A stretch of 34,103 nt of DNA from contig NZ_AUCY01000037.1 in assembly GCF_000430005.1 (NCBI RefSeq), positions 1-34,103 of the forward strand. Reading direction: 5' to 3'. Of this stretch, positions 23,722-30,794 are shown one piece after another. Made by a program: the position numbers and the translations under genes. Below the pieces are notes generated by a model. The model was not told the origin of the DNA, ran no database searches, and saw only the letters and a program-made list of their open reading frames with translations. The stretch comes from Desulfovibrio cuneatus DSM 11391. GTDB taxonomy: Bacteria; Desulfobacterota; Desulfovibrionia; Desulfovibrionales; Desulfovibrionaceae. Numbering within the stretch: position 1 is the stretch's first letter; every line of letters begins with the position of its first letter.

Positions 23722-23761
23722 CTTTTATTTTACAGTGAAAAGGCGGGAACTTAGCGCTACC

Positions 23762-24850
23762 CTACTTTGCGTAGTGCGGAATCTTCATCAGCCAGCCTTC
23801 AGGGGCAGGGTGCTTTCCTGTTTGCATACCAGTGTACATTTCATACAGGGCACGGGTGTGCTTGCCAATGGCCCCATCACCCACGGTAATTTCTGTGCCA
23901 TCTTCCAAAATGTATGTGCCTGCCGGGCTAATTACCGCAGCGGTGCCAAACCCGCCAGCTTCAATAATCTCGCCGGAACGCAGACCTTCCAGAAAATCCT
24001 TGAAGAGAATACGCTCCTGCCGGGCCTTGATTTTGCCCGCAGCAGCAAGTTCCAGCACAGAACGTGAGGTGATGGACTTCAAGATAGAGTTAGTGAATTC
24101 AGGAATAATAAACGTTCCATCCTTAAGCACATGGAAGTGGTTCATTATGCCGGCTTCTTCAATGTAGGTATTGCTGGCATCCAGGTACAGCACCTGCGCA
24201 GCCCCTTGGGAGCGGGCATAGTCGCCTGCACGCATGGAGGCAGCATAGTTGCCACCAGCTTTGGCGTTGCCTGTTCCGCCGGAAACCGCCCGGTGAAAAC
24301 TGGTGCTGATGAGCAGCTTGATGGGCTTGGAAAAGCCCCCGGGATAATACGGCCCGCTGGGGGAAAGCATAATACAGTAGCGGTAGTTCACACTTGGGCG
24401 AATGGAAAGGGCGTCTTCCGTGGCGAACATGAAAGGCCGAATGTATATGGAACATTCATCTTCATGGGGGCAGAACGTGCGGTCCAAATCCATCAGGCGC
24501 AAGAAGCCTTCCACTTGCAACTCCACCGGAATGGGAGGCATTTGCAAAATAACAGCAGAATCGTTAAGACGCTCCGCATTTTTATCAAAGCGAAAGGCAT
24601 ATACGTCGCCATTGCCATGGCGAAAAGCCTTTCCCCCTTCAAACAGGGTTTGCCCGTAATGGAAGCACAAGGCACCTGGAGCTATGGAAAAGTCGGCATA
24701 AGGAACGATACGCGCGTCTTGCCATTCTCCATTTTTATAGTCCGCAACAAATATATGGTTTGTTCGTGCTGCACCAAACCCAAGGTTGTTTGAGTCTGCC
24801 ACGGGCTGTTTACATTGACATTCAGGGCATAATTCATAACGGATGGTCAT
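23762..24850 (-). CDS. ilvE: Branched-chain aminotransferase, paralogue 1
   Basis: This 362-residue pyridoxal-phosphate enzyme is a class IV aminotransferase of the longer, eukaryote-like BCAT group. It should interconvert leucine, isoleucine and valine with their 2-oxo acids, using glutamate. The cofactor lysine is Lys197 in NAKAGGNYAAS. Other marks are FEGGKAFRH, YIRPFMFATE, and SILKSITSRSVLELA with EEAGIMNHFHV. It starts at 24850, after GAGGAG; the frame is open to 24961. It carries an N-terminal cysteine cluster CPECQC (8-13) that its neighbour lacks. It is the downstream member of a tandem pair: 121 of the first 200 residues are identical in an ungapped alignment with the second copy, so they arose by duplication or separate transfer. 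Confidence 0.92.
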   Translation of the reverse strand: MTIRYELCPECQCKQPVADSNNLGFGAARTNHIFVADYKNGEWQDARIVPYADFSIAPGALCFHYGQTLFEGGKAFRHGNGDVYAFRFDKNAERLNDSAVILQMPPIPVELQVEGFLRLMDLDRTFCPHEDECSIYIRPFMFATEDALSIRPSVNYRYCIMLSPSGPYYPGGFSKPIKLLISTSFHRAVSGGTGNAKAGGNYAASMRAGDYARSQGAAQVLYLDASNTYIEEAGIMNHFHVLKDGTFIIPEFTNSILKSITSRSVLELAAAGKIKARQERILFKDFLEGLRSGEIIEAGGFGTAAVISPAGTYILEDGTEITVGDGAIGKHTRALYEMYTGMQTGKHPAPEGWLMKIPHYAK

Positions 24851-24960
24851 GGCCGGCTCCTCTTTTTCTAAAAAATTTCGCACAAGACTACGGCTGGGCC
24901 GCAAAACCTGCGATGTACTAATGCTGGGTTGGGCAAAGCCACCCGCACCCTCCACCCTCA

Positions 24961-24976
24961 CTCCACGGCTCGCTAT
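24961..24976 (-). repeat. Motif C repeat, copy 2
   Basis: The minus strand reads ATAGCGAGCCGTGGAG, an exact copy of positions 28-43. It lies between the two aminotransferase genes, about 35 bases from a family A end (25013-25037). Confidence 0.55.
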
Positions 24977-25012
24977 ACGCGCAATTGCCGTTGGAATTCA
25001 AAGCTTACACCA

Positions 25013-25037
25013 CCAGACGGAATAATGCAGCGTTTCC
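25013..25037 (-). repeat. Family A repeat, single end at a stop codon
   Basis: On the minus strand this reads GGAAACGCTGCATTATTCCG and then TCTGG. It begins at the base directly after the TAG stop of the second aminotransferase gene (stop codon at 25040-25038). Confidence 0.6.
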
Positions 25038-26135
25038 CTACCCCTCAGTGTGGGGGTAATGGGGCACCTTTTGCATCCATCCCTTGGGGGCTGGTGTGCT
25101 GCCACGCTGCATGCTGGTCATGTGTTCATACACAAAGCGAGAATGCTTGCCAATTTTCCCATCAGCCACAGTAATTTCCGTACCGTCTTCCAGCAAGTAG
25201 CTGCCCACAGGGCTAATTACCGCTGCTGTGCCTACACCGCCAGCTTCAATAATTTCACCGCTCTTGATACCGTCAATAAACTCGGCAATGGCTACTGGTT
25301 CTTGCCGGGCCTTAATAAGCCCCTGTTCAGCCAGTTCCAGCACTGAAACTGCGGTTATGGAGCGTAAAATGCTGTCGGTAAACGGCGGAATAATGAAGGT
25401 ACCGTCTTTAAGCACGTGGAAGTGGTTCATGGCGCCAGCTTCTTCAATATGCGTGTTGGCCGTGTTCAGGTATAATACCTGTGAGGCGCCACTCTTTTTG
25501 GCAAACTGCCCGGCCCGTAAGGAAGCTGCGTAGTTGCCCCCGGCCTTGGAAGCCCCCATGCCCCCTGGGGCTGCACGGTGGAAACTGGTGCTGATAAGCA
25601 ACTTTACCGGGCTTGAAAAGCCCCCGGTGTAATACGGCCCACTAGGGGAAAGGAACACACAGAACGTGTATTCATTGCTGGGGCGCACACCAAGGCAGTC
25701 TTCAGTGGCAAACATGAAGGGGCGGATATAGAGGGAAGACTCTGGCTGTGTGGGGCAAAAGTCTCTGTCTATGTCAATAAGGCGATGAATTGCTTCCAAC
25801 TGCATGGCAGCATCAATTTGCGGCATGCACAAAACATCGGCAGAAAAGTTGAACCGTTCTGCGTTTTTGTCCAGCCTGAAGGTGTAAATTTCACCATCGG
25901 CGTGTTTAAAAGCCTTGGCACCTTCAAAAAAGTTTTGAGAATAGTGTAAACACATGGCTCCTGGCCCCATACACAAGGGGCCATAAGGCACAATGCGGGC
26001 ATCTTGCCAAACTCCGTCTTTGTATTCGGCCAGAAACATATGGTTTGTGCGACGAATGCCAAACCCAAGTTCCTCACCCGGTGCGGGCTGCACTTTACGT
26101 GCGGCAGGCGCACACTGTTCATAACGGATCTTCAT
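25038..26135 (-). CDS. ilvE: Branched-chain aminotransferase, paralogue 2
   Basis: This 365-residue enzyme is the upstream copy of the tandem BCAT pair and has the same layout. The cofactor lysine is Lys197 (ASKAGGNYAAS), with YIRPFMFATE and EEAGAMNHFHV conserved. It differs in the N-terminus (CAPAARKVQPAPG) and in substrate-pocket neighbours such as LCMGPGAMCLHYSQNFFEGAKAF. It might prefer a different branched-chain or aromatic substrate, or be expressed under other conditions; this is inference. The start at 26135 has AGGGAG about 9 bases upstream. The 187-base gap to paralogue 1 holds only repeats and a Shine-Dalgarno site, with no terminator, so both may be on one mRNA. Confidence 0.92.
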   Translation of the reverse strand: MKIRYEQCAPAARKVQPAPGEELGFGIRRTNHMFLAEYKDGVWQDARIVPYGPLCMGPGAMCLHYSQNFFEGAKAFKHADGEIYTFRLDKNAERFNFSADVLCMPQIDAAMQLEAIHRLIDIDRDFCPTQPESSLYIRPFMFATEDCLGVRPSNEYTFCVFLSPSGPYYTGGFSSPVKLLISTSFHRAAPGGMGASKAGGNYAASLRAGQFAKKSGASQVLYLNTANTHIEEAGAMNHFHVLKDGTFIIPPFTDSILRSITAVSVLELAEQGLIKARQEPVAIAEFIDGIKSGEIIEAGGVGTAAVISPVGSYLLEDGTEITVADGKIGKHSRFVYEHMTSMQRGSTPAPKGWMQKVPHYPHTEG

Positions 26136-26556
26136 ACAAAAAAACTCCCTGGCTAGATGTCGCACAAGCTACCCCACTTGCCCTATGGACGCTTTGGGGC
26201 TTTCTTGGTAAAATTCCTTTTTTCCAGCAAGTTGTCAATACGTCTGGCGCTGTAAAGCGTGCTTGGCCAGTATTTTCTCATAATACGCCCAGCATGTGCT
26301 TTTATTCACTACTTCAGCCGTTGCATTCAAAAAAGGTCACACCACAAACGACAATTCAAACCAGATCGCTAACACGCTTAAAAATAAAGACATTTCGCAA
26401 AACACCCGGTGAAGGCATATCGTTACAGAGTAATTCACCTGTGCCCCCGGTTGACCATTCAGGAATAAGGCATATTTTTGAGCAACAAGGGCCATGCCAC
26501 CCTGGCTACGCGTGCCGCATGATACTGTTACTGTATAGAGAAAACCAAGGAGCACT
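26136..26556. other. Divergent promoter region between ilvE copy 2 and the GT9 gene
   Basis: This 421-base gap lies between divergent genes and is more AT-rich than the genes. On the minus strand a TTGACA at 26238-26233 with an AATTTT about 17 bases on could drive the aminotransferases. On the plus strand TATAGA near 26535 might be a -10 for the GT9 gene, but its -35 is poor. I found no T-box, leader peptide or attenuator typical of branched-chain amino acid control. Confidence 0.45.
26210..26238 (-). promoter_or_regulatory. Possible promoter of the aminotransferase pair
   Basis: A perfect TTGACA (26238-26233, minus strand) is followed after 17 bases by AATTTT, a weak -10. It is about 75 bases before the translation start at 26135. 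Confidence 0.35.
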
Positions 26557-27624
26557 GTGGATAATTCGGAATTACACGCACAGGCACGCCACTGCAAGCA
26601 CTGGCTTGTGGCCCGGCTTGGGCACTTGGGGGATGTAGCCCTTACCACGGGCGTGCTACGCTGGTGGGGCGAGCGCTATGGCCTGCGCTTCCACGTGCTC
26701 ACCAAACCCGCCTGGGCCCCCCTGTTTGCCCACCACCCCCATGTAGAGCGCGTGGTGCCGTTTCCTGAATTTGCCCACAGTGCCAGCGGGGCCATTCCCT
26801 TTTTCCATGCCCTTGCCAAAGAATACACTGGTTGGGGCTTTGCAGACCTGCACGGTGTGCTCCGCACCCGTGTGTTGAGTGCCTTGTGGCATGGGCCTGT
26901 GGCAAGGTACCCCAAAATGGGTTTGCAGCGCAGGCTGTTCATGGCTTTTGGCGTGCAAAGCATGGGGCAGGCCCTGCGGGCCATGAACGTTCCCCAGCGC
27001 TATAGCCTTACCCTGCAAAACACGCCCCCCCCTGCGCAAAGCCTTCTGCCCCAAGTGTGGCTTACCCCGGAAGAAAGCGCCACTGCACGTGCCACACTGG
27101 ACACAGTGCATGCAGCAGGCATGAAAGGCCTCCCCCCCGCCGCACCCATTGCCTTGCACCCCTTTGCCGCCCACCGCTGGAAGACATGGCCGGAACACAC
27201 ATGGCGCACACTGGCCACCTTGCTGCGCCAAAGCGGCATACCCTTTATTGTGCTGGGCCAAGGCACCCCCCTGTTGCCTAATGCGCCGGAAGATTTGGTG
27301 AACAACACCACACTGCGCGAAACGTGCGCACTGCTGGGGCACTGCCGCTGCCTGATAACAGGCGACTCCGGCCCCATGCACCTTGCCAGCGCTGTGGGTA
27401 CCCCTGTGGTGGCCCTGTTTGGCCCCACCACCCCGGAATGGGGCTTTTACCCTGCCGGGCCGCACGACACAGTGCTGGAACGCCCCCTGCCCTGCCGCCC
27501 TTGTTCCTTACACGGCAAGGGCACCTGCCCCAGGAATGGACAATGCCTGCAAGACATTGCTCCGGAAGAAGTGGTTGCCTGTGCCCTGCGCCTGCCCCTT
27601 CAGCCCCGCCAAAGCCAGGAATAG
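26557..27624 (+). CDS. Glycosyltransferase family 9 (heptosyltransferase-like)
   Basis: This 355-residue enzyme has the GT9 fold used by ADP-heptose:LPS heptosyltransferases. The N-terminal half has VARLGHLGDVALTTGVLRWW (acceptor side loop). The donor-binding motif is GDSGPMHLASAVGTPVVALFGPT (from residue 269), with GFYPAGP following. It probably adds heptose or another sugar to the LPS core at the inner membrane's cytoplasmic face. A cysteine pair CRPC and further cysteines lie near the end, as in many members. The start is a GTG at 26557 with a strong AAGGAG site at ideal spacing. The next gene starts two bases after its stop, so they form an operon. Confidence 0.9.
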   Translation: MDNSELHAQARHCKHWLVARLGHLGDVALTTGVLRWWGERYGLRFHVLTKPAWAPLFAHHPHVERVVPFPEFAHSASGAIPFFHALAKEYTGWGFADLHGVLRTRVLSALWHGPVARYPKMGLQRRLFMAFGVQSMGQALRAMNVPQRYSLTLQNTPPPAQSLLPQVWLTPEESATARATLDTVHAAGMKGLPPAAPIALHPFAAHRWKTWPEHTWRTLATLLRQSGIPFIVLGQGTPLLPNAPEDLVNNTTLRETCALLGHCRCLITGDSGPMHLASAVGTPVVALFGPTTPEWGFYPAGPHDTVLERPLPCRPCSLHGKGTCPRNGQCLQDIAPEEVVACALRLPLQPRQSQE

Positions 27625-27626
27625 CC

Positions 27627-28292
27627 ATGCAAAGCGCCAAACGGTTACGCTCTGACCTCTACTTTACCCCCCGCCCCCAGGAAGGAGACACCCTGGAAGA
27701 AAGCCTGTTGGCCCGAAAGCAGCAACATGCGGCACAATTTGCAGAAGAAGAGGCTCGCTTTGCTGCTGCCCTGGCCGCTGCTGCACGGCCAGACGCTTCC
27801 CTGGTAAACAGCAAACTGCTGCTGGAAGGATTGCTGCGCCAAGTCCCCTGGCTACCTGCGCACATTACTTTGCCGGAAAAAACAGCCCCACTGGCCTTCC
27901 CCCTGCCGCCAGAACCACTGCTTGCCCCGGAAGCCAGGGAATGCCTTGAAAGCGCCCCGGAAGAAGAACGGCAAAAATTAGGCCACATTCCCCTGGAACC
28001 CGAAGAAACACGCACGGAAGACGGTGTGCCCAACTGGATTTCCATTCACAGCCTCTATAACCCGGAAGAAAAACGCAGGCATTTGGAAAAAGAGGACGTG
28101 CGCCAAACAGGCAGTGCCAGGGAAAAAATACGCAATTTATGGGCAGACTCCACCCCGCCGCTCCTGCCGGAACAGAATGACAACCCATTGCAAATTACCT
28201 GGGGGGTGCGGCTACGCCAGTTAATTTGGTGGGTGGTGCTGGCGGGCGCAGCAGCAGTGCTGATTAAAGGAAAAGGGTGCGGCGTGCTGTAG
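27627..28292 (+). CDS. Tail-anchored protein of unknown function
   Basis: This 221-residue protein is mostly hydrophilic and rich in Glu, Ala and Pro, with an alpha-helical stretch at about 35-60 (AEEEARFAAALAAAARPD). A single hydrophobic segment lies close to the C-terminus (LIWWVVLAGAAAVLIKG, about 198-215), so it is probably a tail-anchored inner-membrane protein with its bulk in the cytoplasm. WISIHSLYNPEEKRRHLEKEDV (139-160) looks like the most ordered part. I do not recognise a family. The ATG at 27627 lies two bases after the GT9 stop, with CAGGA upstream, so it is translated with the glycosyltransferase and may recruit it to the membrane; this is inference. Confidence 0.8.
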   Translation: MQSAKRLRSDLYFTPRPQEGDTLEESLLARKQQHAAQFAEEEARFAAALAAAARPDASLVNSKLLLEGLLRQVPWLPAHITLPEKTAPLAFPLPPEPLLAPEARECLESAPEEERQKLGHIPLEPEETRTEDGVPNWISIHSLYNPEEKRRHLEKEDVRQTGSAREKIRNLWADSTPPLLPEQNDNPLQITWGVRLRQLIWWVVLAGAAAVLIKGKGCGVL

Positions 28293-28324
28293 GCACAGCC
28301 TGTAAAAGTAGCCCTTTGCCCTTG

Positions 28325-28340
28325 CTCCATGGCTCGCTAT
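28325..28340 (-). repeat. Motif C repeat, copy 3
   Basis: The minus strand reads ATAGCGAGCCATGGAG, one base different from the copies at 28-43 and 24961-24976. A family A end follows within 4 bases. Confidence 0.5.
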
Positions 28341-28343
28341 GTT

Positions 28344-28368
28344 GGCAAACGGAATAAATTGATAATCC
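28344..28368 (-). repeat. Family A repeat, degenerate single end
   Basis: GGCAAACGGAATAAATTGAT on the plus strand matches the inner part of the family A right end; the outer part is worn. It lies between the tail-anchored protein gene and the FMN reductase gene. Confidence 0.45.
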
Positions 28369-28496
28369 ATGCCCTTATGTGCGCTACCGCACAGACACAG
28401 CCCTTGCTTCATTATATTATCCCTGCATGAATATATCCTCAGTGTACCCTCATGCATGCGCACGGTAGCCCCTTCACCGTGAAGCAAGGAAACTAT

Positions 28497-29060
28497 ATGA
28501 AAATGACTATACCAGTTGCCGTACTCGTTGGCAGCCTTCGCAACGAGGCATATTCAACCAAAATGGCCCATGCTTTTCTGGCGGCAGCCCCGCCTGAATT
28601 TACCTTAGAAATTATGCCTCTTGGCCAATTACCCCAGTACAATGAAGAATTAGATGCCAAAGAACCATCCCCCCTGTGGGTGGCATTTCGTGAACAGGTG
28701 GGGGAAGCAAAAGCCCTGCTGTTTGTGACTCCGGAACAAAACCGTTCCATCCCTGCGGTGCTGAAAAATGCACTGGATGTTGCCTCGCGTCCATATGGAC
28801 ACAACCGCTTCAACGGCAAGCCTGGTGCCGTGGTAAGCACTTCCATTGGAGCCATTGGGGGCGTTGGCGCCAACCACCATTTACACCAATCGCTCATAGG
28901 CCTGAACGTGCCCCTTATGCAACAGCCTGAAGCCTCCCTTGGGGAAGTAGACAAGTTTTTTGATAACCTGGGAACTCCCTTGACCGCCTGCGGTGAATAT
29001 GCAGCCGCATTCATGAAAACCTATGCACAATGGGTCCACACCATACTCAGTACGCGCTAG
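28497..29060 (+). CDS. NAD(P)H-dependent FMN reductase
   Basis: This 187-residue flavodoxin-like protein belongs to the NADPH-dependent FMN reductase family (ChrR/YieF type). The FMN phosphate loop is VGSLRNEAYST (11-21), and the second signature is TPEQNRSIPAVLKNALDVASR, where the usual tyrosine in PEYN is a glutamine. It should reduce flavin, quinones or metal ions such as chromate with NAD(P)H in the cytoplasm. The start at 28497 has AAGGA at 6-base spacing. The stop codon TAG is part of the CTAG that begins a family B element, so the true ancestral C-terminus might have been a little different. Confidence 0.9.
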   Translation: MKMTIPVAVLVGSLRNEAYSTKMAHAFLAAAPPEFTLEIMPLGQLPQYNEELDAKEPSPLWVAFREQVGEAKALLFVTPEQNRSIPAVLKNALDVASRPYGHNRFNGKPGAVVSTSIGAIGGVGANHHLHQSLIGLNVPLMQQPEASLGEVDKFFDNLGTPLTACGEYAAAFMKTYAQWVHTILSTR

Positions 29061-29165
29061 AACAATTTCACGTTGAAATTGCTCGGTGGCAGCGTTGCTG
29101 CCAGCCGCGGAGCATGTCGTTGTATTATGGTATAAATATATCCTTTCAAAGATAAACTGCTTTAG
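29057..29165. repeat. Family B palindromic element, copy 2
   Basis: This 109-bp element starts with CTAGAACAATTTCACGTTGA and has a near-perfect hairpin at 29060-29084. It shares GAGCATGTCGTTGTATTAT-like sequence with copy 1 (GAAGCGTGTCGTTTTATT) and ends with CTTTCAAAGATAAACTGC and TTTAG, an imperfect inverted copy of the left end. The first TAG is the stop codon of the FMN reductase gene. It may act as that gene's terminator. Confidence 0.55.
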
Positions 29166-29217
29166 GGAAACAATTCAATCACCCCACCAGCCAGGTGGGC
29201 ATAAAAAAGGACAAGTC

Positions 29218-29676
29218 ATGTATGAATGGCTTACTGAACCGCGAATAGCCTGGTTTTTATTTGGCCTGGCCCTGATGCTGGGTGAAGTGCTCATGCCAGG
29301 CATTGTGCTGCTGTTTTTTGGTGTGGGGGCATGGACTGTGGTAATCTCCCTCACTATTATTCCCTTTGGGCTTACCATGCAACTTACCCTGTTTATTATT
29401 GCTTCCTTTGCCTTCCTGGCATTGTTCCGTTCGCGGGTGGAAGCGCTGTTTCGCAGCAAAGGCCTGCACCTGAACAACTCTTCCACCTCTTTGCAACATG
29501 AAACCGTTGGGCAGGAAGTAGATGTGGTGGAAGCCATTACCCCCCCACACCCGGGGCGGGTGTTATTGCACGGAACGCTGTGGCAAGCCAAAGCCACGGA
29601 ATTTATTCCCGTGGGCAGCCGGGTACGTATTATCAGGCAAGAGGTGTTGCTACTCACCGTTAAACGCCTTCCCTAG
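29218..29676 (+). CDS. NfeD-like membrane protein
   Basis: This 152-residue protein has three to four N-terminal membrane segments (about 9-65: WFLFGLALMLGEVLMPGIVLLFFGVG) and a C-terminal OB-fold domain (about 90-150: GRVLLHGTLWQAKATEFIPVGSRVRII), the layout of short NfeD (NfeD1b/YbbK partner) proteins. Such proteins are nearly always encoded with an SPFH protein, as here, and are thought to form membrane complexes with it. The ATG at 29218 follows AAGGA. The frame is open to 29086 upstream, but that part is family B repeat. The stop TAG is directly followed by a family A end. Confidence 0.92.
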   Translation: MYEWLTEPRIAWFLFGLALMLGEVLMPGIVLLFFGVGAWTVVISLTIIPFGLTMQLTLFIIASFAFLALFRSRVEALFRSKGLHLNNSSTSLQHETVGQEVDVVEAITPPHPGRVLLHGTLWQAKATEFIPVGSRVRIIRQEVLLLTVKRLP

Positions 29677-29703
29677 GGAAACGCTGATCTATTCCGTTTT
29701 GCC
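29677..29703 (+). repeat. Family A repeat, single end between nfeD and SPFH genes
   Basis: GGAAACGCTGATCTATTCCG and then TTTTGCC start at the base right after the nfeD stop codon. The sequence is close to the family consensus. It occupies half of the 57-base gap between two genes that should be co-transcribed. Confidence 0.65.
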
Positions 29704-29733
29704 TACTCTTTCCTTCAACCATCTGGAATTTTT

Positions 29734-30666
29734 ATGAATACATCCACTGGCTACATTATTCTTGGCGGACTTGCGCTTTTTACCATTACCCTGTTCCTGA
29801 AATGCATCCTTATTGTTCCGCAGAAAAAAGCCACCATTATTGAGCGCTTGGGGAAGTATTCCGGCACGTTGCTGGCTGGATTTCATCTGCTTGTACCCTT
29901 TATAGACCGGGTGGCCTATGTGCATACCCTCAAAGAACAAGTGATTGATGTGCCCCCGCAAACCTGCATTACCAAAGATAATATTCAGGTGGAAGTAGAC
30001 GGCGTGCTGTATGTGCAAGTAATTGATGCAGAACGTGCCAGTTACGGCATAGACGACTACTACGCTGCGACCATCAACATGGCCCAAACCACCATGCGCA
30101 GCATTCTTGGCCAAATGCAACTGGACAAAACGTTTGAAGAGCGCAGTGAAATCAACCATGGCATTGTCAAAGCCCTGGATGAAGCTTCCGCCCCATGGGG
30201 CACAAAAGTAACGCGCTATGAAGTAAAAAACATCATTCCGCCCCCCAGCATTAAGGATGCCATGGAAAAATACATGCGGGCAGAACGGGAAAAACGCGCC
30301 CTCATTGCTGAATCAGAAGGCATCAAGCAGGCAGAAATCAATAAGGCGGAAGGAGAGCGCCAAGCGGTGATAAACCGTTCGGAAGGGGAAAAACAGCGCA
30401 GAATTAACGAGGCCGAAGGGCAGTCGCGGGAAATAGAGCTGGTGGCAAAGGCCACGGCAGAGGCCCTGCTCATTGTTTCCCAGGTGGCAGTAAAACCCGG
30501 TGGCCTGGATGCTGTTTCACTGCGCATTGCGGAAAGCTATATCAAAGAGTTTGGCAAACTTGCCAAGCAAAACAATACCATGATTGTGCCAACAAACCTG
30601 GCTGATATTGCTTCCATGATCGGCATTGGAGCAAAAGCCTTGCAGGCCAGCACTTCACGCCCATAG
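29734..30666 (+). CDS. SPFH/stomatin-like membrane protein (paraslipin)
   Basis: This 310-residue protein has an N-terminal membrane segment (about 3-27), then the SPFH domain (GKYSGTLLAGFHLLVPFIDRV, VIDVPPQTCITKDNIQVEVDGVLY), ending near residue 190. A charged helix follows (about 175-245) with repeating AEGE/SEGE units typical of paraslipins and QmcA. It should form oligomeric rings in detergent-resistant patches of the inner membrane and scaffold proteases or other proteins. The start at 29734 has only GGAA as ribosome site. It lies 57 bases after nfeD, as expected for the pair. A strong terminator follows at 30748. Confidence 0.93.
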   Translation: MNTSTGYIILGGLALFTITLFLKCILIVPQKKATIIERLGKYSGTLLAGFHLLVPFIDRVAYVHTLKEQVIDVPPQTCITKDNIQVEVDGVLYVQVIDAERASYGIDDYYAATINMAQTTMRSILGQMQLDKTFEERSEINHGIVKALDEASAPWGTKVTRYEVKNIIPPPSIKDAMEKYMRAEREKRALIAESEGIKQAEINKAEGERQAVINRSEGEKQRRINEAEGQSREIELVAKATAEALLIVSQVAVKPGGLDAVSLRIAESYIKEFGKLAKQNNTMIVPTNLADIASMIGIGAKALQASTSRP

Positions 30667-30692
30667 CAGTGAATGAAGCAAAACGAGTGAAC

Positions 30693-30720
30693 ACGCTGAT
30701 TTATTGGCATTAATCAGCGT
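30693..30720. repeat. Hairpin built from family A end sequence
   Basis: ACGCTGATTTATTGGC and ATTAATCAGCGT form an inverted repeat whose arms match the CGCTGATTTATT part of family A in both directions. It may be a collapsed element with its centre deleted. Confidence 0.45.
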
Positions 30721-30747
30721 CACGCTGCCTAGCACTCGCCATTTACA

Positions 30748-30778
30748 AAAACACCCCGGAAGTTGTTCCGGGGTGTTT
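30748..30778. terminator. Bidirectional terminator between SPFH and Crp/Fnr genes
   Basis: AAACACCCCGGAA and TTCCGGGGTGTTT form a perfect 13-bp stem with a 4-base loop. On the minus strand TTTTTG follows. It lies between the converging genes ending at 30666 and 30795. Confidence 0.85.
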
Positions 30779-30794
30779 GTTATGGGGGATAAGC

